Assembly: GCA_030647575.1 (NCBI GenBank)
Contig: JAUSJS010000326.1
Coordinates: 1 to 27,494 of the forward strand
Length of the DNA stretch: 27,494 nt
Direction: 5' to 3'
From: Candidatus Limnocylindrales bacterium
Lineage (GTDB): Bacteria > Chloroflexota > Limnocylindria > Limnocylindrales > CSP1-4
Shown here: positions 13,731 to 22,629 of the stretch, piece by piece
How the letters are laid out: every line of letters starts with the position of its first letter
Numbering within the stretch: position 1 is the stretch's first letter
Notes under the pieces: generated by a model
Seen by the model: only the letters and a program-made list of their open reading frames with translations
Told to the model about the DNA's origin: nothing
Database searches by the model: none
Program-made: the position numbers and the translations under genes

Positions 13731-14417
13731 GTGAAGCTCGTGGTCGGTCTGGGGAATCCCGGGTCGCAGTACGCCCGAACCCGGCACAACATCGGCTGGC
13801 AGGCGATCGACCGCCTGGCCGATCGGGCCGGCTGGGCGGGGCGTGGCCGTCAGCGAGATGCCTCGAGCGTCGTCATGGGCCGCTACGGGGGCCTGGACCT
13901 GACCCTGGTCAAACCGCTGACCTTCATGAATGACTCGGGACTCGCCGTGCGCAAGGTGGTCGCGCGCGGGCATGCCCCGCTCACCGACCTGCTCGTGGTG
14001 GCCGACGACTTTGCGCTGCCGTTCGGCAAGCTCCGCTTCCGGGAGGGCGGAAGCCATGGCGGCCACAATGGCCTGCGCTCGATCATCGACGAGCTCGGTA
14101 CCGAGAAGTTCAGCCGCCTTCGCATCGGGATCGGCGAGCCCGATCAGGGTGCTGTCGATCACGTCCTCTCGACCTTTGTCCCCGAGGAGACGGCGCGCCT
14201 GGACGAGCTGCTCGGTGCCGCCGCGGACGCGATCGAGGCCTGGGCGCGCGAGGGCACCAGCAAGGCGGCAAACCGCTTCAACATGTTCGAGCTGCGCCCG
14301 GCCGACACGACCCTCCTCGCCGCCCCGGGGGAGGTGGATGGCCCGCCGGGCGCCGACGGGATCCGACGCACCCGGACCGGCTGGCGGCGGATTCGCCTCG
14401 GCAGGTCCGAGGACTGA
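13731..14417 (+). CDS. pth: Peptidyl-tRNA hydrolase
   Basis: Pth recycles peptidyl-tRNA released by stalled ribosomes. The N-terminus KLVVGLGNPGSQYARTRHNIGW is the family signature, with catalytic His19. Asn67 in TFMNDSG, Asp92 in VADDFALP and Asn113 in GGHNGLRSI correspond to the known E. coli active-site residues His20, Asn68, Asp93 and Asn114. The protein has 228 residues, longer than the usual 185-200, because of a C-terminal tail of about 35 residues rich in Arg and Pro/Gly. GTG 13731 is chosen for the match to the family start and its ribosome binding site. The mfd gene begins 3 bp after the stop, an adjacency also known from Bacillus, so the two are likely co-transcribed. Confidence 0.97.
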   Translation: MKLVVGLGNPGSQYARTRHNIGWQAIDRLADRAGWAGRGRQRDASSVVMGRYGGLDLTLVKPLTFMNDSGLAVRKVVARGHAPLTDLLVVADDFALPFGKLRFREGGSHGGHNGLRSIIDELGTEKFSRLRIGIGEPDQGAVDHVLSTFVPEETARLDELLGAAADAIEAWAREGTSKAANRFNMFELRPADTTLLAAPGEVDGPPGADGIRRTRTGWRRIRLGRSED

Positions 14418-14420
14418 CCG

Positions 14421-17400
14421 GTGCCCACCCCAGCGCTTCGCGGTCGTCGCGGGCGAGACCGGCGCATCGCCGAACGAGTCGCCACCGATTTCGCGGCACG
14501 CCACGCGCCGTCACCCGGGGAAGCGCCCGATTTCGACGTCGCCGAGGTTGACGCCAAAGTCGAGGATGCGGAACGAACGACCGACGGCGTAACACCGAGG
14601 GGACGCGGTTCCGCCTCACGCCCCTCGACCCCACCGACCGGCCAGCCTCGCCCTGGGAAGGGCAGTGGCCACCGTCTCCCGGACCTCTCCGCGCTCCCGC
14701 CGCTCCTCGCCGCTACGGGCACCTTCGCCGCGCTCCGCGAGCGTCTGGGCGGAGTGACCGTCGGGCCGCGCGGGGCCGGGGCCGCCGACGGGTCGCGCCG
14801 AGTGGGACGGCACGTCGGCCTGGTCTCCATCCCGCACGGTGCAAAGAGCTACCTCGCGGCGACGCTGGCCCAGGGAGCCACCGGCGAACGCCTGGTCTGG
14901 ATCGCACGCGACGCCGAGATCGGCGACCGCGTGGCCGAGGAGCTCGGCGCGTGGCTGGGCGATCCGGCGGCCGTCGTCACCCTCGAGCCACGCACGGCGC
15001 TCGCCTACGAACGCAGCGAGCTGGTCGCCGACGAGACCGCCGCTCGCGTGGCCGCCCTCGCCGCCTGGCGCAGCGGAGGCGTACGTGTTCTCGTCGCCAG
15101 CGTCCAGGCGCTCCTCCAGCACACGATCGCACCGGCAGATCTGCCCGACGCACCTCGCGAGCTGCGGCGTGGCGCCCGGATCCACCAGGAGGCGCTTCTG
15201 CGCGACCTGTTCGGTCTCGGCTACGTGCCCGTCCTCGAGGTGGCCGGACGAGGCGAGTTCGCGCGGCGCGGCGGAATCGTGGACGTCTTCCCGCCCTCGC
15301 TCTCGCTGCCCATCCGGATCGAGTTCTTCGGGGACGAGATCGACTCGCTGCGCGCGTTCGATCCGACCGACCAGCGGACTGTCGAAACGGTCGAAGCCGC
15401 CGTCCTGCTCCCCGCATCCGAATTTCTGCTGCCGCGCGGCGGCGTTTCCGCGATCGCCGAGCGCCTTGGACGCGTCGCGACACGCCTGCCCGAGCGACTC
15501 GCCGGCGACCTCGCCCGATTTGGGGCCGAGGCGGCGGACGCCGGCCCGTCGGCCGAGGCGACCCGCGCTCTTGCCATTGGCGACGCCGCGGAGGTCTGGG
15601 CCGACCATCTCGCCCCCGCCACCGGCCTCGACCATGTCGAGCAAGGCACGCTCCTGCTGATCGACGAGCCTGGCGACATCGCCGAGGCGGCCCAGTTCCT
15701 CTGGCGCCAGGCGGACGAGCGTCGCACTGAGCTGATCGAAGCCGGCGAGCTGCCCCGGGACTGGCCCTCGACCTATCTCCCGCCGCGTGATTGGAAGGGC
15801 CGCCTGGTCGCCTCCCGGACTCTCGAGCTGACCTGGGAGTCCGTTCCGCCGGAGGACGCGGCGATGGCCCGCGGAGGGCTCTCGTCGGGCGATCCGTTTG
15901 GTTGGCGGGAGCCGGTCCTGCCGCCCGGTCAGGCGGGGCGAATCGCGCAGGCGATCGAGGCCTGGCGGGCTGCCGGCGGCCGAATCGTCGTTGCCTCGGA
16001 CCAGGCTCCGCGCCTCGCGGACATCCTCGCCGAGGCCGGTCATCCCGCGGCGGTCGTCGGGCGGGTGGGGGAGGCGCCGCCGCCCGGAGCGGTCGCCCTC
16101 GTCGATCGGAGTCTCAATGGCGGGTTCAGCGGTGGCCCCGACGGGCTCGCCTTCGTCACCGACCGCGAGCTGTTCGGCACGGTCCGGGTTCGCCGGCCAC
16201 GCGCGCTGCGGCGGGTCGTCCCGCGCGACGTCCTCGAGCGCCTTTCCCCGGGCGACCTGGTCGTCCACATCGATCACGGAGTCGCGCGCTACGAGCAGAT
16301 GCTCCGGCGCGGCGGCAGTGGTGAGGAGCGCGACTACCTCGAGCTCTCGTTCGCCGGCGGCGACCGGATCTTCGTCCCGGTCGAGCAGATCGGTCGAGTC
16401 ACCCGCTATTCGGGCGGCGAGCGGCCGGCGCTCTCCAGGCTCGGCGGCAGCGAATGGCTGCGCGCCAAGCAGCGCGTCCGCAAGGCGGTCGATGACCTGG
16501 CCGAGGAGCTGCTCGCGCTCTACGCCGCACGAGCCGAAGCGCGGGGCCACGCCTTCAACCAGGACACGCCGTGGCAGGCCGAGATGGAGGCCTCCTTCCC
16601 CTACGAGGAGACCGCCGACCAGCTGGGTGCTGCCATGGAGGTCAAGTCGGACATGGAGCTGACCCGCCCGATGGATCGCCTGGTCGTCGGCGACGTCGGC
16701 TACGGCAAGACCGAAGTCGCCCTGCGGGCCGCCTTCAAGGCGACCCAGGATGGCAAGCAGGTCGCGGTGCTCGTCCCGACCACCGTTCTCGCCGCCCAGC
16801 ACAACGCCACGTTCTCGCAGCGATTCGCGGCCTTTCCGCTGGAGGTCCGCCTGCTGTCGCGCTTCGTGCCGCCGGCCGCCCAGGCGGCGACCATCGCGGG
16901 CCTGGCGGACGGCACGGTCGACCTCGTCATCGGGACCCATCGACTGCTTTCGAAGGACGTCCGGTTCAAGGACCTCGGCCTCGTCGTGGTCGACGAGGAG
17001 CAGCGCTTCGGCGTCGCGGCCAAGGAGCGGCTCAAGCGGCTGAAGCGCGAGGTCGACGTCCTGACGCTGTCGGCCACGCCGATCCCGCGGACGCTTAACC
17101 TGGCCCTCGCGGGGATCCGTGACCTGTCGGTCATCGAGACGCCGCCGGAGGATCGCCTGCCGATCCAGACCCGGGTCGCCGAGGCCTCGGCCGGGCTCGT
17201 CCGCGACGCGATCCTGCGCGAGCTCGATCGAGGCGGCCAGGTTTTCTACGTTCACAACCGGGTCGAGACGATCGACGCGCAGGCCGAGCAGCTCCGGCAG
17301 ATGCTGCCGGGCGTCCGGTTCGTGGTCGGCCATGGCCAGATGGCCGAAGGGGCACTCGATAAGGTGATGATCGCCTTCGCCGACGGCGCTGCCGACGTCC

Positions 17401-18272
17401 TGGTCTGCACGACCATCATCGAATCCGGGCTGGACATTCCCAACGCCAACACGATCGTCATCGATCGCGCCGACACGCTCGGGCTCGCCCAGCTCTACCA
17501 GCTGCGAGGTCGGGTGGGGCGGAGCAGCCGGCGGGCCTATGCCTACCTGCTCTATCGACGCCGCGAACGGCTCTCGGACGAGGCTCGCAAGCGGCTGCAG
17601 GCCATCTTCAATGCGTCCGAGCTAGGCGCCGGGTTCCAGATCGCCCTGTCCGACCTCGAGATCCGGGGCGCCGGCAACATCCTGGGCGGCGAGCAGTCCG
17701 GCCACATGGCGGCCGTGGGCTTCGATCTCTACACGCGCCTTCTGGCCGAGGCGGTCGAAGCGCGCAAGGCGACGATGGAGGGGCGGACGCCGGTCATCGA
17801 GCCAGCGCATGCCGTGGTCGACCTCCCGATCGAGGCCCACCTGCCAACCGAGTACGTCCCCGACGAGGCCCAGAAGCTGGAGCTCTATCGGCGGCTGGCA
17901 CGGGCGCGAACGGCGGGCGACCTGGCCGGCTTCCGCCAGGAGGTCCAGGATCGGTTCGGGGCGATGCCGGCGCCGGTGGCCAGGCTCGTCGAAGTCGCCG
18001 AGCTGCGGCTGACGGCCGAGGCCGCCGGCGTGCAGTCGATCTCGCGCGAGGAGGGCTGGCTGGTCGTGCGCTTCGGGGCCGGGCTCACCCGGGCGACCGC
18101 CATGCGCCTGCTGGCGGGTCCCGTCCTGCCGGGTGTCCGCCCGACCGACGTCACCTTTGCCAGCAACCAGGTCCGGATCCGGCTGCCCAGGGAGCCTGGC
18201 AAGGGTTGGCCATTGACCCAGGCGGTCGTGGCGCGGTTGACGGTTGCGGGCAGCGAGCCGCTCGCCGGATGA
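14421..18272 (+). CDS. mfd: Transcription-repair coupling factor Mfd
   Basis: Mfd removes RNA polymerase stalled at DNA lesions and recruits UvrA. The order of domains is complete. A UvrB-like module begins near LPDLSALPPLL (about residue 90). The polymerase-interaction domain includes LSPGDLVVHIDHGVARYE. The SF2 translocase has Walker A GDVGYGKT at 757-764 and a DEEQ box at 858-861. LTLSATPIPRTLNLA, ESGLDIPNANTIVIDRAD and QLRGRVGRSSR follow, and the C-terminal TRCF domain completes the protein. Its 1283 residues are about 100 more than usual. The excess is a low-complexity N-terminal stretch of about 85 residues rich in Arg, Pro and Ala. No in-frame start is seen nearer the conserved part, so GTG 14421 is retained with some doubt. 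The stop overlaps the MFS start (ATGA). Confidence 0.96.
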   Translation: MPTPALRGRRGRDRRIAERVATDFAARHAPSPGEAPDFDVAEVDAKVEDAERTTDGVTPRGRGSASRPSTPPTGQPRPGKGSGHRLPDLSALPPLLAATGTFAALRERLGGVTVGPRGAGAADGSRRVGRHVGLVSIPHGAKSYLAATLAQGATGERLVWIARDAEIGDRVAEELGAWLGDPAAVVTLEPRTALAYERSELVADETAARVAALAAWRSGGVRVLVASVQALLQHTIAPADLPDAPRELRRGARIHQEALLRDLFGLGYVPVLEVAGRGEFARRGGIVDVFPPSLSLPIRIEFFGDEIDSLRAFDPTDQRTVETVEAAVLLPASEFLLPRGGVSAIAERLGRVATRLPERLAGDLARFGAEAADAGPSAEATRALAIGDAAEVWADHLAPATGLDHVEQGTLLLIDEPGDIAEAAQFLWRQADERRTELIEAGELPRDWPSTYLPPRDWKGRLVASRTLELTWESVPPEDAAMARGGLSSGDPFGWREPVLPPGQAGRIAQAIEAWRAAGGRIVVASDQAPRLADILAEAGHPAAVVGRVGEAPPPGAVALVDRSLNGGFSGGPDGLAFVTDRELFGTVRVRRPRALRRVVPRDVLERLSPGDLVVHIDHGVARYEQMLRRGGSGEERDYLELSFAGGDRIFVPVEQIGRVTRYSGGERPALSRLGGSEWLRAKQRVRKAVDDLAEELLALYAARAEARGHAFNQDTPWQAEMEASFPYEETADQLGAAMEVKSDMELTRPMDRLVVGDVGYGKTEVALRAAFKATQDGKQVAVLVPTTVLAAQHNATFSQRFAAFPLEVRLLSRFVPPAAQAATIAGLADGTVDLVIGTHRLLSKDVRFKDLGLVVVDEEQRFGVAAKERLKRLKREVDVLTLSATPIPRTLNLALAGIRDLSVIETPPEDRLPIQTRVAEASAGLVRDAILRELDRGGQVFYVHNRVETIDAQAEQLRQMLPGVRFVVGHGQMAEGALDKVMIAFADGAADVLVCTTIIESGLDIPNANTIVIDRADTLGLAQLYQLRGRVGRSSRRAYAYLLYRRRERLSDEARKRLQAIFNASELGAGFQIALSDLEIRGAGNILGGEQSGHMAAVGFDLYTRLLAEAVEARKATMEGRTPVIEPAHAVVDLPIEAHLPTEYVPDEAQKLELYRRLARARTAGDLAGFRQEVQDRFGAMPAPVARLVEVAELRLTAEAAGVQSISREEGWLVVRFGAGLTRATAMRLLAGPVLPGVRPTDVTFASNQVRIRLPREPGKGWPLTQAVVARLTVAGSEPLAG

Positions 18273-19726
18273 GCTCGGCGCATGACCTACGGCGACACGA
18301 TCATCCCGCACCGGCGAGCGACAGCCTCTGGTCTCCTGATCGACGGGCCCTGACGATCGGCCTGGTCCTGACCATCACCCTGGTCGCCTTCGAGGCGCTG
18401 GCGGTTTCGACCGTGATGCCGACCGTGGCTCGCGAGCTCGGCGGGCTCGAGCTCTACGGCTGGGTCTTCTCAGCCTTCTTCCTCGGATCGCTGATCGGCA
18501 TCGTGATCGTCGGCGGCGCGATCGACCGCCGCGGCCTGGCGTTGCCGTTCGCGATCGGGCTCGGCCTGTTCGGGATCGGCCTGCTGGTCGGCGGACTCGC
18601 ACCGTCGATGCCCGTGCTTGTCGGGGCCCGCTTCGTCCAGGGCCTGGGTGCCGGCACGATCCCGCCGATCGCCTACGTCGCCATCGGCCGGAGCCTGCCG
18701 GAGAGGCTGCGCCCGCGGATGTTCGCCACGATGTCCACGGCCTGGATCCTGCCCGGCGTGCTCGGGCCGGCGATCGCGGCGACGGTTGGCCAGACCCTCG
18801 GCTGGCGCTACGTCTTCCTGGGACTCCTGCCCCTGATCGGTCTGGCCGGAGCACTGACCCTTGGGGCGCTCCGTGCCGTCGTCACGGCCCCGGCCAACCG
18901 TGCCGCCGAGGCGGGCGCGTCGGCCGCGGATCGGGCTCGGCTGCCGCTGGCGATCCTCGTGGCGGTCGGTGCCGGACTGGTGACCCTTGGTCTGACCTCA
19001 GGCGAGCCCATACCGACCGTCCTCCTGATCGGGCTCGGCCTGCCGATCGGGATCCATGCGCTCCGGCGCCTGACGCCGGCCGGCACGCTCCGGGCCCGGC
19101 CGATCCTGCCAGCCGCGATCCTCCTGCGCGGAATCCTGACCTTCATGTTCTTCGGGGTCGACGTCTTCGTTCCCCTGGCGCTGGTGGAATGGCGCGGGCT
19201 ATCCCTCACGGAGTCGGGCATCGCCCTCACGGTTGCGACGGTCGTCTGGACGGCCGGCTCCTGGGTCCAGGCGCGCGGCGCGACGCGCTGGTCCAGCTAC
19301 CGCTTCGTCCAGGCCGGCTTCGCCGTCGCCCTGATCGGGCTGGCGTGCTTCATGTTGGTGTTGCGCCAGGATGTCTCGTGGCTGGTCGCGATCCCGACCT
19401 TTGCCCTGGCCGGATTCGGAATGGGCCTGGCGTACTCGCCGCTCGCCTTGATCGTCCTGCGTGAGGCCACCCCGGAGAACCACGGGTCCGCGTCAAGCGC
19501 CCTGTCGCTGACCGACTCGCTCGGCACCGCCCTGGGAACGGGCGTGGCCGGTGCGATCATCGCCGCCGGCGTCCGGGCCAACGGGCAGCCCGTCCCGGGC
19601 CTCGCGATCGCGTTCGCGGTCGCCCTGGCCGTGGGCTTTGGCGGCCTGCTCCTGACCGTTCGGCTCCACCGTCGTCCGGCCGTCCTGCGTGCCGGCGTTC
19701 CCGCGACCGCAACGCCTCCGACGTAG
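18269..19726 (+). CDS. MFS multidrug-type exporter, DHA2 family (14 TM)
   Basis: This 485-residue inner-membrane transporter shows about fourteen hydrophobic helices, as in the DHA2 (EmrB/QacA) drug:H+ antiporters. The first helix carries ALAVSTVMPTVARELGG, the pattern of this family. A motif-A-like GGAIDRRG follows helix 2. The segment around FVQGLGAGTIPP in helix 4 resembles the usual 'R..QG.GAG'. The fifth helix contains WILPGVLGPAIAATVG, similar to the antiporter motif C region. Substrates are not predictable. The ATG overlaps the mfd stop by 4 bp, so it is translated from the pth-mfd transcript. That coupling is presumably incidental. Confidence 0.9.
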   Translation: MSSAHDLRRHDHPAPASDSLWSPDRRALTIGLVLTITLVAFEALAVSTVMPTVARELGGLELYGWVFSAFFLGSLIGIVIVGGAIDRRGLALPFAIGLGLFGIGLLVGGLAPSMPVLVGARFVQGLGAGTIPPIAYVAIGRSLPERLRPRMFATMSTAWILPGVLGPAIAATVGQTLGWRYVFLGLLPLIGLAGALTLGALRAVVTAPANRAAEAGASAADRARLPLAILVAVGAGLVTLGLTSGEPIPTVLLIGLGLPIGIHALRRLTPAGTLRARPILPAAILLRGILTFMFFGVDVFVPLALVEWRGLSLTESGIALTVATVVWTAGSWVQARGATRWSSYRFVQAGFAVALIGLACFMLVLRQDVSWLVAIPTFALAGFGMGLAYSPLALIVLREATPENHGSASSALSLTDSLGTALGTGVAGAIIAAGVRANGQPVPGLAIAFAVALAVGFGGLLLTVRLHRRPAVLRAGVPATATPPT

Positions 19727-19736
19727 ACGGTCGGAG
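19716..19736 (+). terminator. Weak hairpin spanning the MFS stop codon
   Basis: CTCCGA and TCGGAG pair across a 9-nt loop that contains the TAG stop. There is no U-tract, so its role as a terminator is doubtful. It does separate the mfd-MFS transcript from the apt promoter region. Confidence 0.25.
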
Positions 19737-19745
19737 CGCCTGCGG

Positions 19746-19751
19746 TAGACT
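19746..19751 (+). promoter_or_regulatory. Possible -10 box (TAGACT) upstream of apt
   Basis: TAGACT followed by TCGGG resembles the putative -10 region at 362 (TAGCAT, TCGGC). The predicted start near 19758 would leave a leader of about 56 nt before GTG 19814. No -35 box is seen. Confidence 0.3.
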
Positions 19752-19813
19752 TCGGGACGCCCACGCCGCCGCTCACCGGCGCCGCGATGCCGACGATGGA
19801 GGTCCATACGATC

Positions 19814-20335
19814 GTGTCTCTCGAGGAGCTGCGGGCGAAGATCCGCGAGGTCCCCGACTTCCCGAAGCCCGGCATCCTCTTCTACGACATCACGACCCTG
19901 CTCAAGGACGCGGCGGCCTACCGCGAGGCGATCGACCTGATGCTGGCGCCCTACGCCGGTGAGCCGATCGACATCGTCGTCGGCATGGAGTCGCGCGGCT
20001 TCATCTTCAGCGCCCCGATGGCGTATCAGCTGAACGCCGGACTCGTTCCGGTGCGCAAGCTCGGGAAGCTCCCGGCCGAGACGATCACCGTCGAATACGC
20101 CCTCGAGTACGGCTCCAACACCCTCGAGATTCACCGCGACGCGATTCAGCCCGGGCAGAAGGTCCTCGTCGTCGACGACCTGCTCGCAACTGGCGGCACC
20201 GTCCACGGGACGATCGAGCTGGTCGAGCGGCTCAAGGGCGAGGTCGTCGGGCTGGCCTTTCTGGTCGAGCTCGACTTCCTCAAGGGTCGCGACCGGCTTG
20301 ACGGACGTCGAGTGACGAGCGTGATCCAGTATTGA
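19814..20335 (+). CDS. apt: Adenine phosphoribosyltransferase
   Basis: Apt converts adenine and PRPP to AMP in the cytoplasm. PDFPKPGILFYDITTLL and GMESRGFIFSAPMAYQL are the characteristic N-terminal and central segments of the family. The PRPP-binding loop is VVDDLLATGGT, with the two aspartates at residues 121-122. From GTG 19814 the protein has 173 residues, the normal length. A GGAGG at 19798-19802 lies 11 nt before it. In-frame ATGs at 19787 and 19796 would add up to nine residues and have no ribosome binding site, so the start is moderately certain. Placed before mtnA, it fits recovery of adenine released from methylthioadenosine. Confidence 0.95.
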   Translation: MSLEELRAKIREVPDFPKPGILFYDITTLLKDAAAYREAIDLMLAPYAGEPIDIVVGMESRGFIFSAPMAYQLNAGLVPVRKLGKLPAETITVEYALEYGSNTLEIHRDAIQPGQKVLVVDDLLATGGTVHGTIELVERLKGEVVGLAFLVELDFLKGRDRLDGRRVTSVIQY

Positions 20336-20360
20336 CGCCGGATCGACCGAGGCGACGCCA

Positions 20361-21749
20361 TTGACCGACTCAGCCGGCGATCCCGTGACCAGTCCCCCGC
20401 CGCTCGACCGGGACCTCGCCCCGCCCGCTGCCGACCTCGGCCGCCGGCGCTTCTTCCGGGCCTTTGCCGGGGAGCTCATCCAGACCGCCGCAACCGTGGC
20501 CGGCGCGGCGCAGGCGCTGCAGCGCGCGTCCTCTGAGGCCGCGAGCGCGATCCTGGATCCGCAGGGCGCCGCGGAGCGCCTGGATCCCGGCTTGGCGACA
20601 GGCACCGGCGCCACGACCGGCCCGGCCGGCTTTCGAACGGCCTTCCGCGAGGGAGACGGCGTCCTCCACCTCATCGACCAGCGCCGCCTGCCCGACGCCC
20701 TCGTCGAGTATCCCTGCAGCTCCGCCGGCGAGGTCGCGTTTGCGATCCGCGAGATGATCGTGCGCGGCGCTCCCGCGATCGGCGCGGCCGCCGCCATCGG
20801 CCTCGCCCTCTCCGCCGAGAAGATTAGGTCGGCACGACCGTACGCCCGGCGCGCCACCCTGCGTGGTGGCGCCAATGCGCTGATCAACGCCCGCCCCACT
20901 GCGGTCAACCTGCGCTGGGCGGTCGAGCGGCTGATGGCGCGCTACACCGAAATCGGTGAGCTCTCCGAGGATGGCGAGGCGATCGCCGCCGCGATGCGGG
21001 CCGAGGCCGACTCGATCGTGATGGAGGCCACGACCGATCACGGGAGACTCGCGAATTTCGGCCTGGAGGTCCTTCCAACGCCCGAGGATCGGCCGGTCCG
21101 CGTTCTGACCCACTGCAACACTGGGCCACTCGCCTGCGGCCAGTTCGGGACGGCGCTTGGGGTCGTCCAGGCCGCCCACTTTGCGGAGCGGCCGATCCAT
21201 GTCTGGGTCGACGAGACCCGGCCCTATCTCCAGGGCGCACGGTTGACCACCTGGGAGCTGGCCCAGGCCGGCGTGCCCCACACGCTCATCCCCGACGTTG
21301 CCGCCGGCCACCTGATGGCGCGCGGCGAGGTCGACGTGATCCTGGTCGGCGCCGACCGCGTCGCCGCCAACGGCGATACCGCCAACAAGGTCGGCACCTA
21401 CACCCTGGCCGTGCTGGCCGCTCGCCACGGCATCCCGTTCTTTGTCTGTGCCCCGACAAGCTCCGTGGATCTGGCCACGGCCGACGGGTCGGCCATCGTC
21501 ATCGAGGAACGCAAGCCGGAGGAGGTCCTCGAGATCCGGGGCGTTCGCATCGCGCCACCCGGCACGCAGGTCCGGAATCCCGCCTTCGACGTGACCCCGG
21601 CCGAGCTGATCAGCGGGATCATCACCGAGGAGGGGGTGATCCGCGCGCCGTTCGAGCCCGGCCTGCGCGACGCGACCGAGGGGGCGCGGGCGCGCTGGGC
21701 GGCTGCCCGCGGATCGGGCACCGCGCACACGGCGTCGGGGTCCAACTGA
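20361..21749 (+). CDS. mtnA: Methylthioribose-1-phosphate isomerase with N-terminal extension
   Basis: MtnA isomerises 5-methylthioribose-1-phosphate to the ribulose form in the methionine salvage pathway. The catalytic part is clear: IDQRRLPDALVEY, RGAPAIG, THCNTGPLACGQFGTALGV with Cys252, DETRPYLQGARLT, and VGADRVAANGDTANKVGTY with Asp332. The conserved enzyme starts near FRTAFREGDGVLHL, so about 90 residues precede it. Within them DLGRRRFFRAFAGE (from about 25) has a twin-arginine look, followed by a mildly hydrophobic, Ala-rich helix. Total length is 462 against the usual 340-370. TTG 20361 has GAGG 8 nt upstream. GTG 20385 is an alternative and would keep the extension. The related eIF2B-like or ribose-1,5-bisphosphate isomerase activity is a less likely reading. 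Confidence 0.92.
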   Translation: MTDSAGDPVTSPPPLDRDLAPPAADLGRRRFFRAFAGELIQTAATVAGAAQALQRASSEAASAILDPQGAAERLDPGLATGTGATTGPAGFRTAFREGDGVLHLIDQRRLPDALVEYPCSSAGEVAFAIREMIVRGAPAIGAAAAIGLALSAEKIRSARPYARRATLRGGANALINARPTAVNLRWAVERLMARYTEIGELSEDGEAIAAAMRAEADSIVMEATTDHGRLANFGLEVLPTPEDRPVRVLTHCNTGPLACGQFGTALGVVQAAHFAERPIHVWVDETRPYLQGARLTTWELAQAGVPHTLIPDVAAGHLMARGEVDVILVGADRVAANGDTANKVGTYTLAVLAARHGIPFFVCAPTSSVDLATADGSAIVIEERKPEEVLEIRGVRIAPPGTQVRNPAFDVTPAELISGIITEEGVIRAPFEPGLRDATEGARARWAAARGSGTAHTASGSN

Positions 21750-21762
21750 TGGGAACCGCCTG

Positions 21763-22629
21763 ATGGCATCGGTCGTCCTCGGGCGTCGCGACGCGATCGT
21801 CGCGCGAGCGACCACGGATCGTGCCCTGCTGCGGGACTTCCTCGAGCAGGACCGGCTCTACGCGGCCTATGCGATCTGCGACCTCGAGGAGCGCGAGTTC
21901 GCCCGGACCCGTTGGGGTCTGGCGTGGGATCGCGACGCGCCGGTCGCTGTCGTGCTCGAGTACAACGGACCCACCCCGCAGCCCCTGTTCGTGATGGGTC
22001 GCCAGGATGGGATCGAGGCGGTGCTGCGCGATCTAATCCGTCCGCGACTCTCCTACGTCGCCGTGCCGTCCGCCATGGTTCCCGCGATCGAGACGGCCTA
22101 CCGCGTGGACCCTGGACCGACGATGGTCCGGATGTGGATCGACCAGGCGCGCTTCCGGCCGTATCCGGCGACCGTCCTACGGCTGCTGCCGGTCGAGATC
22201 GGCGATCTGAACCGGCTCTACCAGCTCGGCTTCGCGTCGTGGCTGCCGCCCGCGACCATGGCCGACGGCGTCTACTACGGCATGCGGGTCAACGGCCAGC
22301 TGGTGGCCGCTGCCGGCACCCACGTGATCAGTCGCAGCGCCCGCCTGGCGGTGGTCGGTAACGTCCTGACTCACGTCGACTTCCGCGGCCGGGGCTTCGC
22401 GACGGCGGTCGCCGGAGCCGTGACCGCCGAGCTCCTGCGGACCTGCGACCAGGTCGTGCTGAACGTTCGCGCCGACAATCCGCCCGCGCTCAATGCCTAT
22501 CGCCGCCTTGGCTACACCGAGCACCTCCGCTTCGAGGAGCGGCTCGTCCATCGCCTCGGCTCGCCATGGCCCGCCCTGACCGCGCCGCTCCGGCGCCTGT
22601 TCACCCGCAAGGAGATCGATCCTCGATGA
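21763..22629 (+). CDS. GNAT-family acetyltransferase, probable double-domain type
   Basis: This 288-residue protein ends in a recognisable GNAT domain. VVGNVLTHVDFRGRGFATAVAG has the acetyl-CoA loop R-G-R-G-F-A at residues 208-213. DNPPALNAYRRLGY is the common 'N..A...Y...GF' end of the fold. The first half, starting ATTDRALLRDFLEQDRLYAAYAICDLE, looks like a degenerate partner domain, as in two-domain GNATs. The acceptor is unknown. It lies between mtnA (13 bp upstream) and ahcY (ATGA overlap), so it is co-transcribed with the methyl-cycle genes. Whether it has a role there is open. Confidence 0.85.
   Translation: MASVVLGRRDAIVARATTDRALLRDFLEQDRLYAAYAICDLEEREFARTRWGLAWDRDAPVAVVLEYNGPTPQPLFVMGRQDGIEAVLRDLIRPRLSYVAVPSAMVPAIETAYRVDPGPTMVRMWIDQARFRPYPATVLRLLPVEIGDLNRLYQLGFASWLPPATMADGVYYGMRVNGQLVAAAGTHVISRSARLAVVGNVLTHVDFRGRGFATAVAGAVTAELLRTCDQVVLNVRADNPPALNAYRRLGYTEHLRFEERLVHRLGSPWPALTAPLRRLFTRKEIDPR

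Noticed and set aside
14616..17333. Very long open frame on the minus strand opposite mfd (905 codons)
   Set aside because: It is a by-product of GC-rich codon use of mfd. Its translation is Arg/Gly/Asp-rich with no motifs, while mfd on the other strand is complete.
20851..20872. 8-bp inverted repeat GCGCCACC/GGTGGCGC inside mtnA
   Set aside because: It lies within conserved coding sequence, its spacing differs from the palindromes at 9745-9902, and GC-rich coding DNA produces such repeats by chance.
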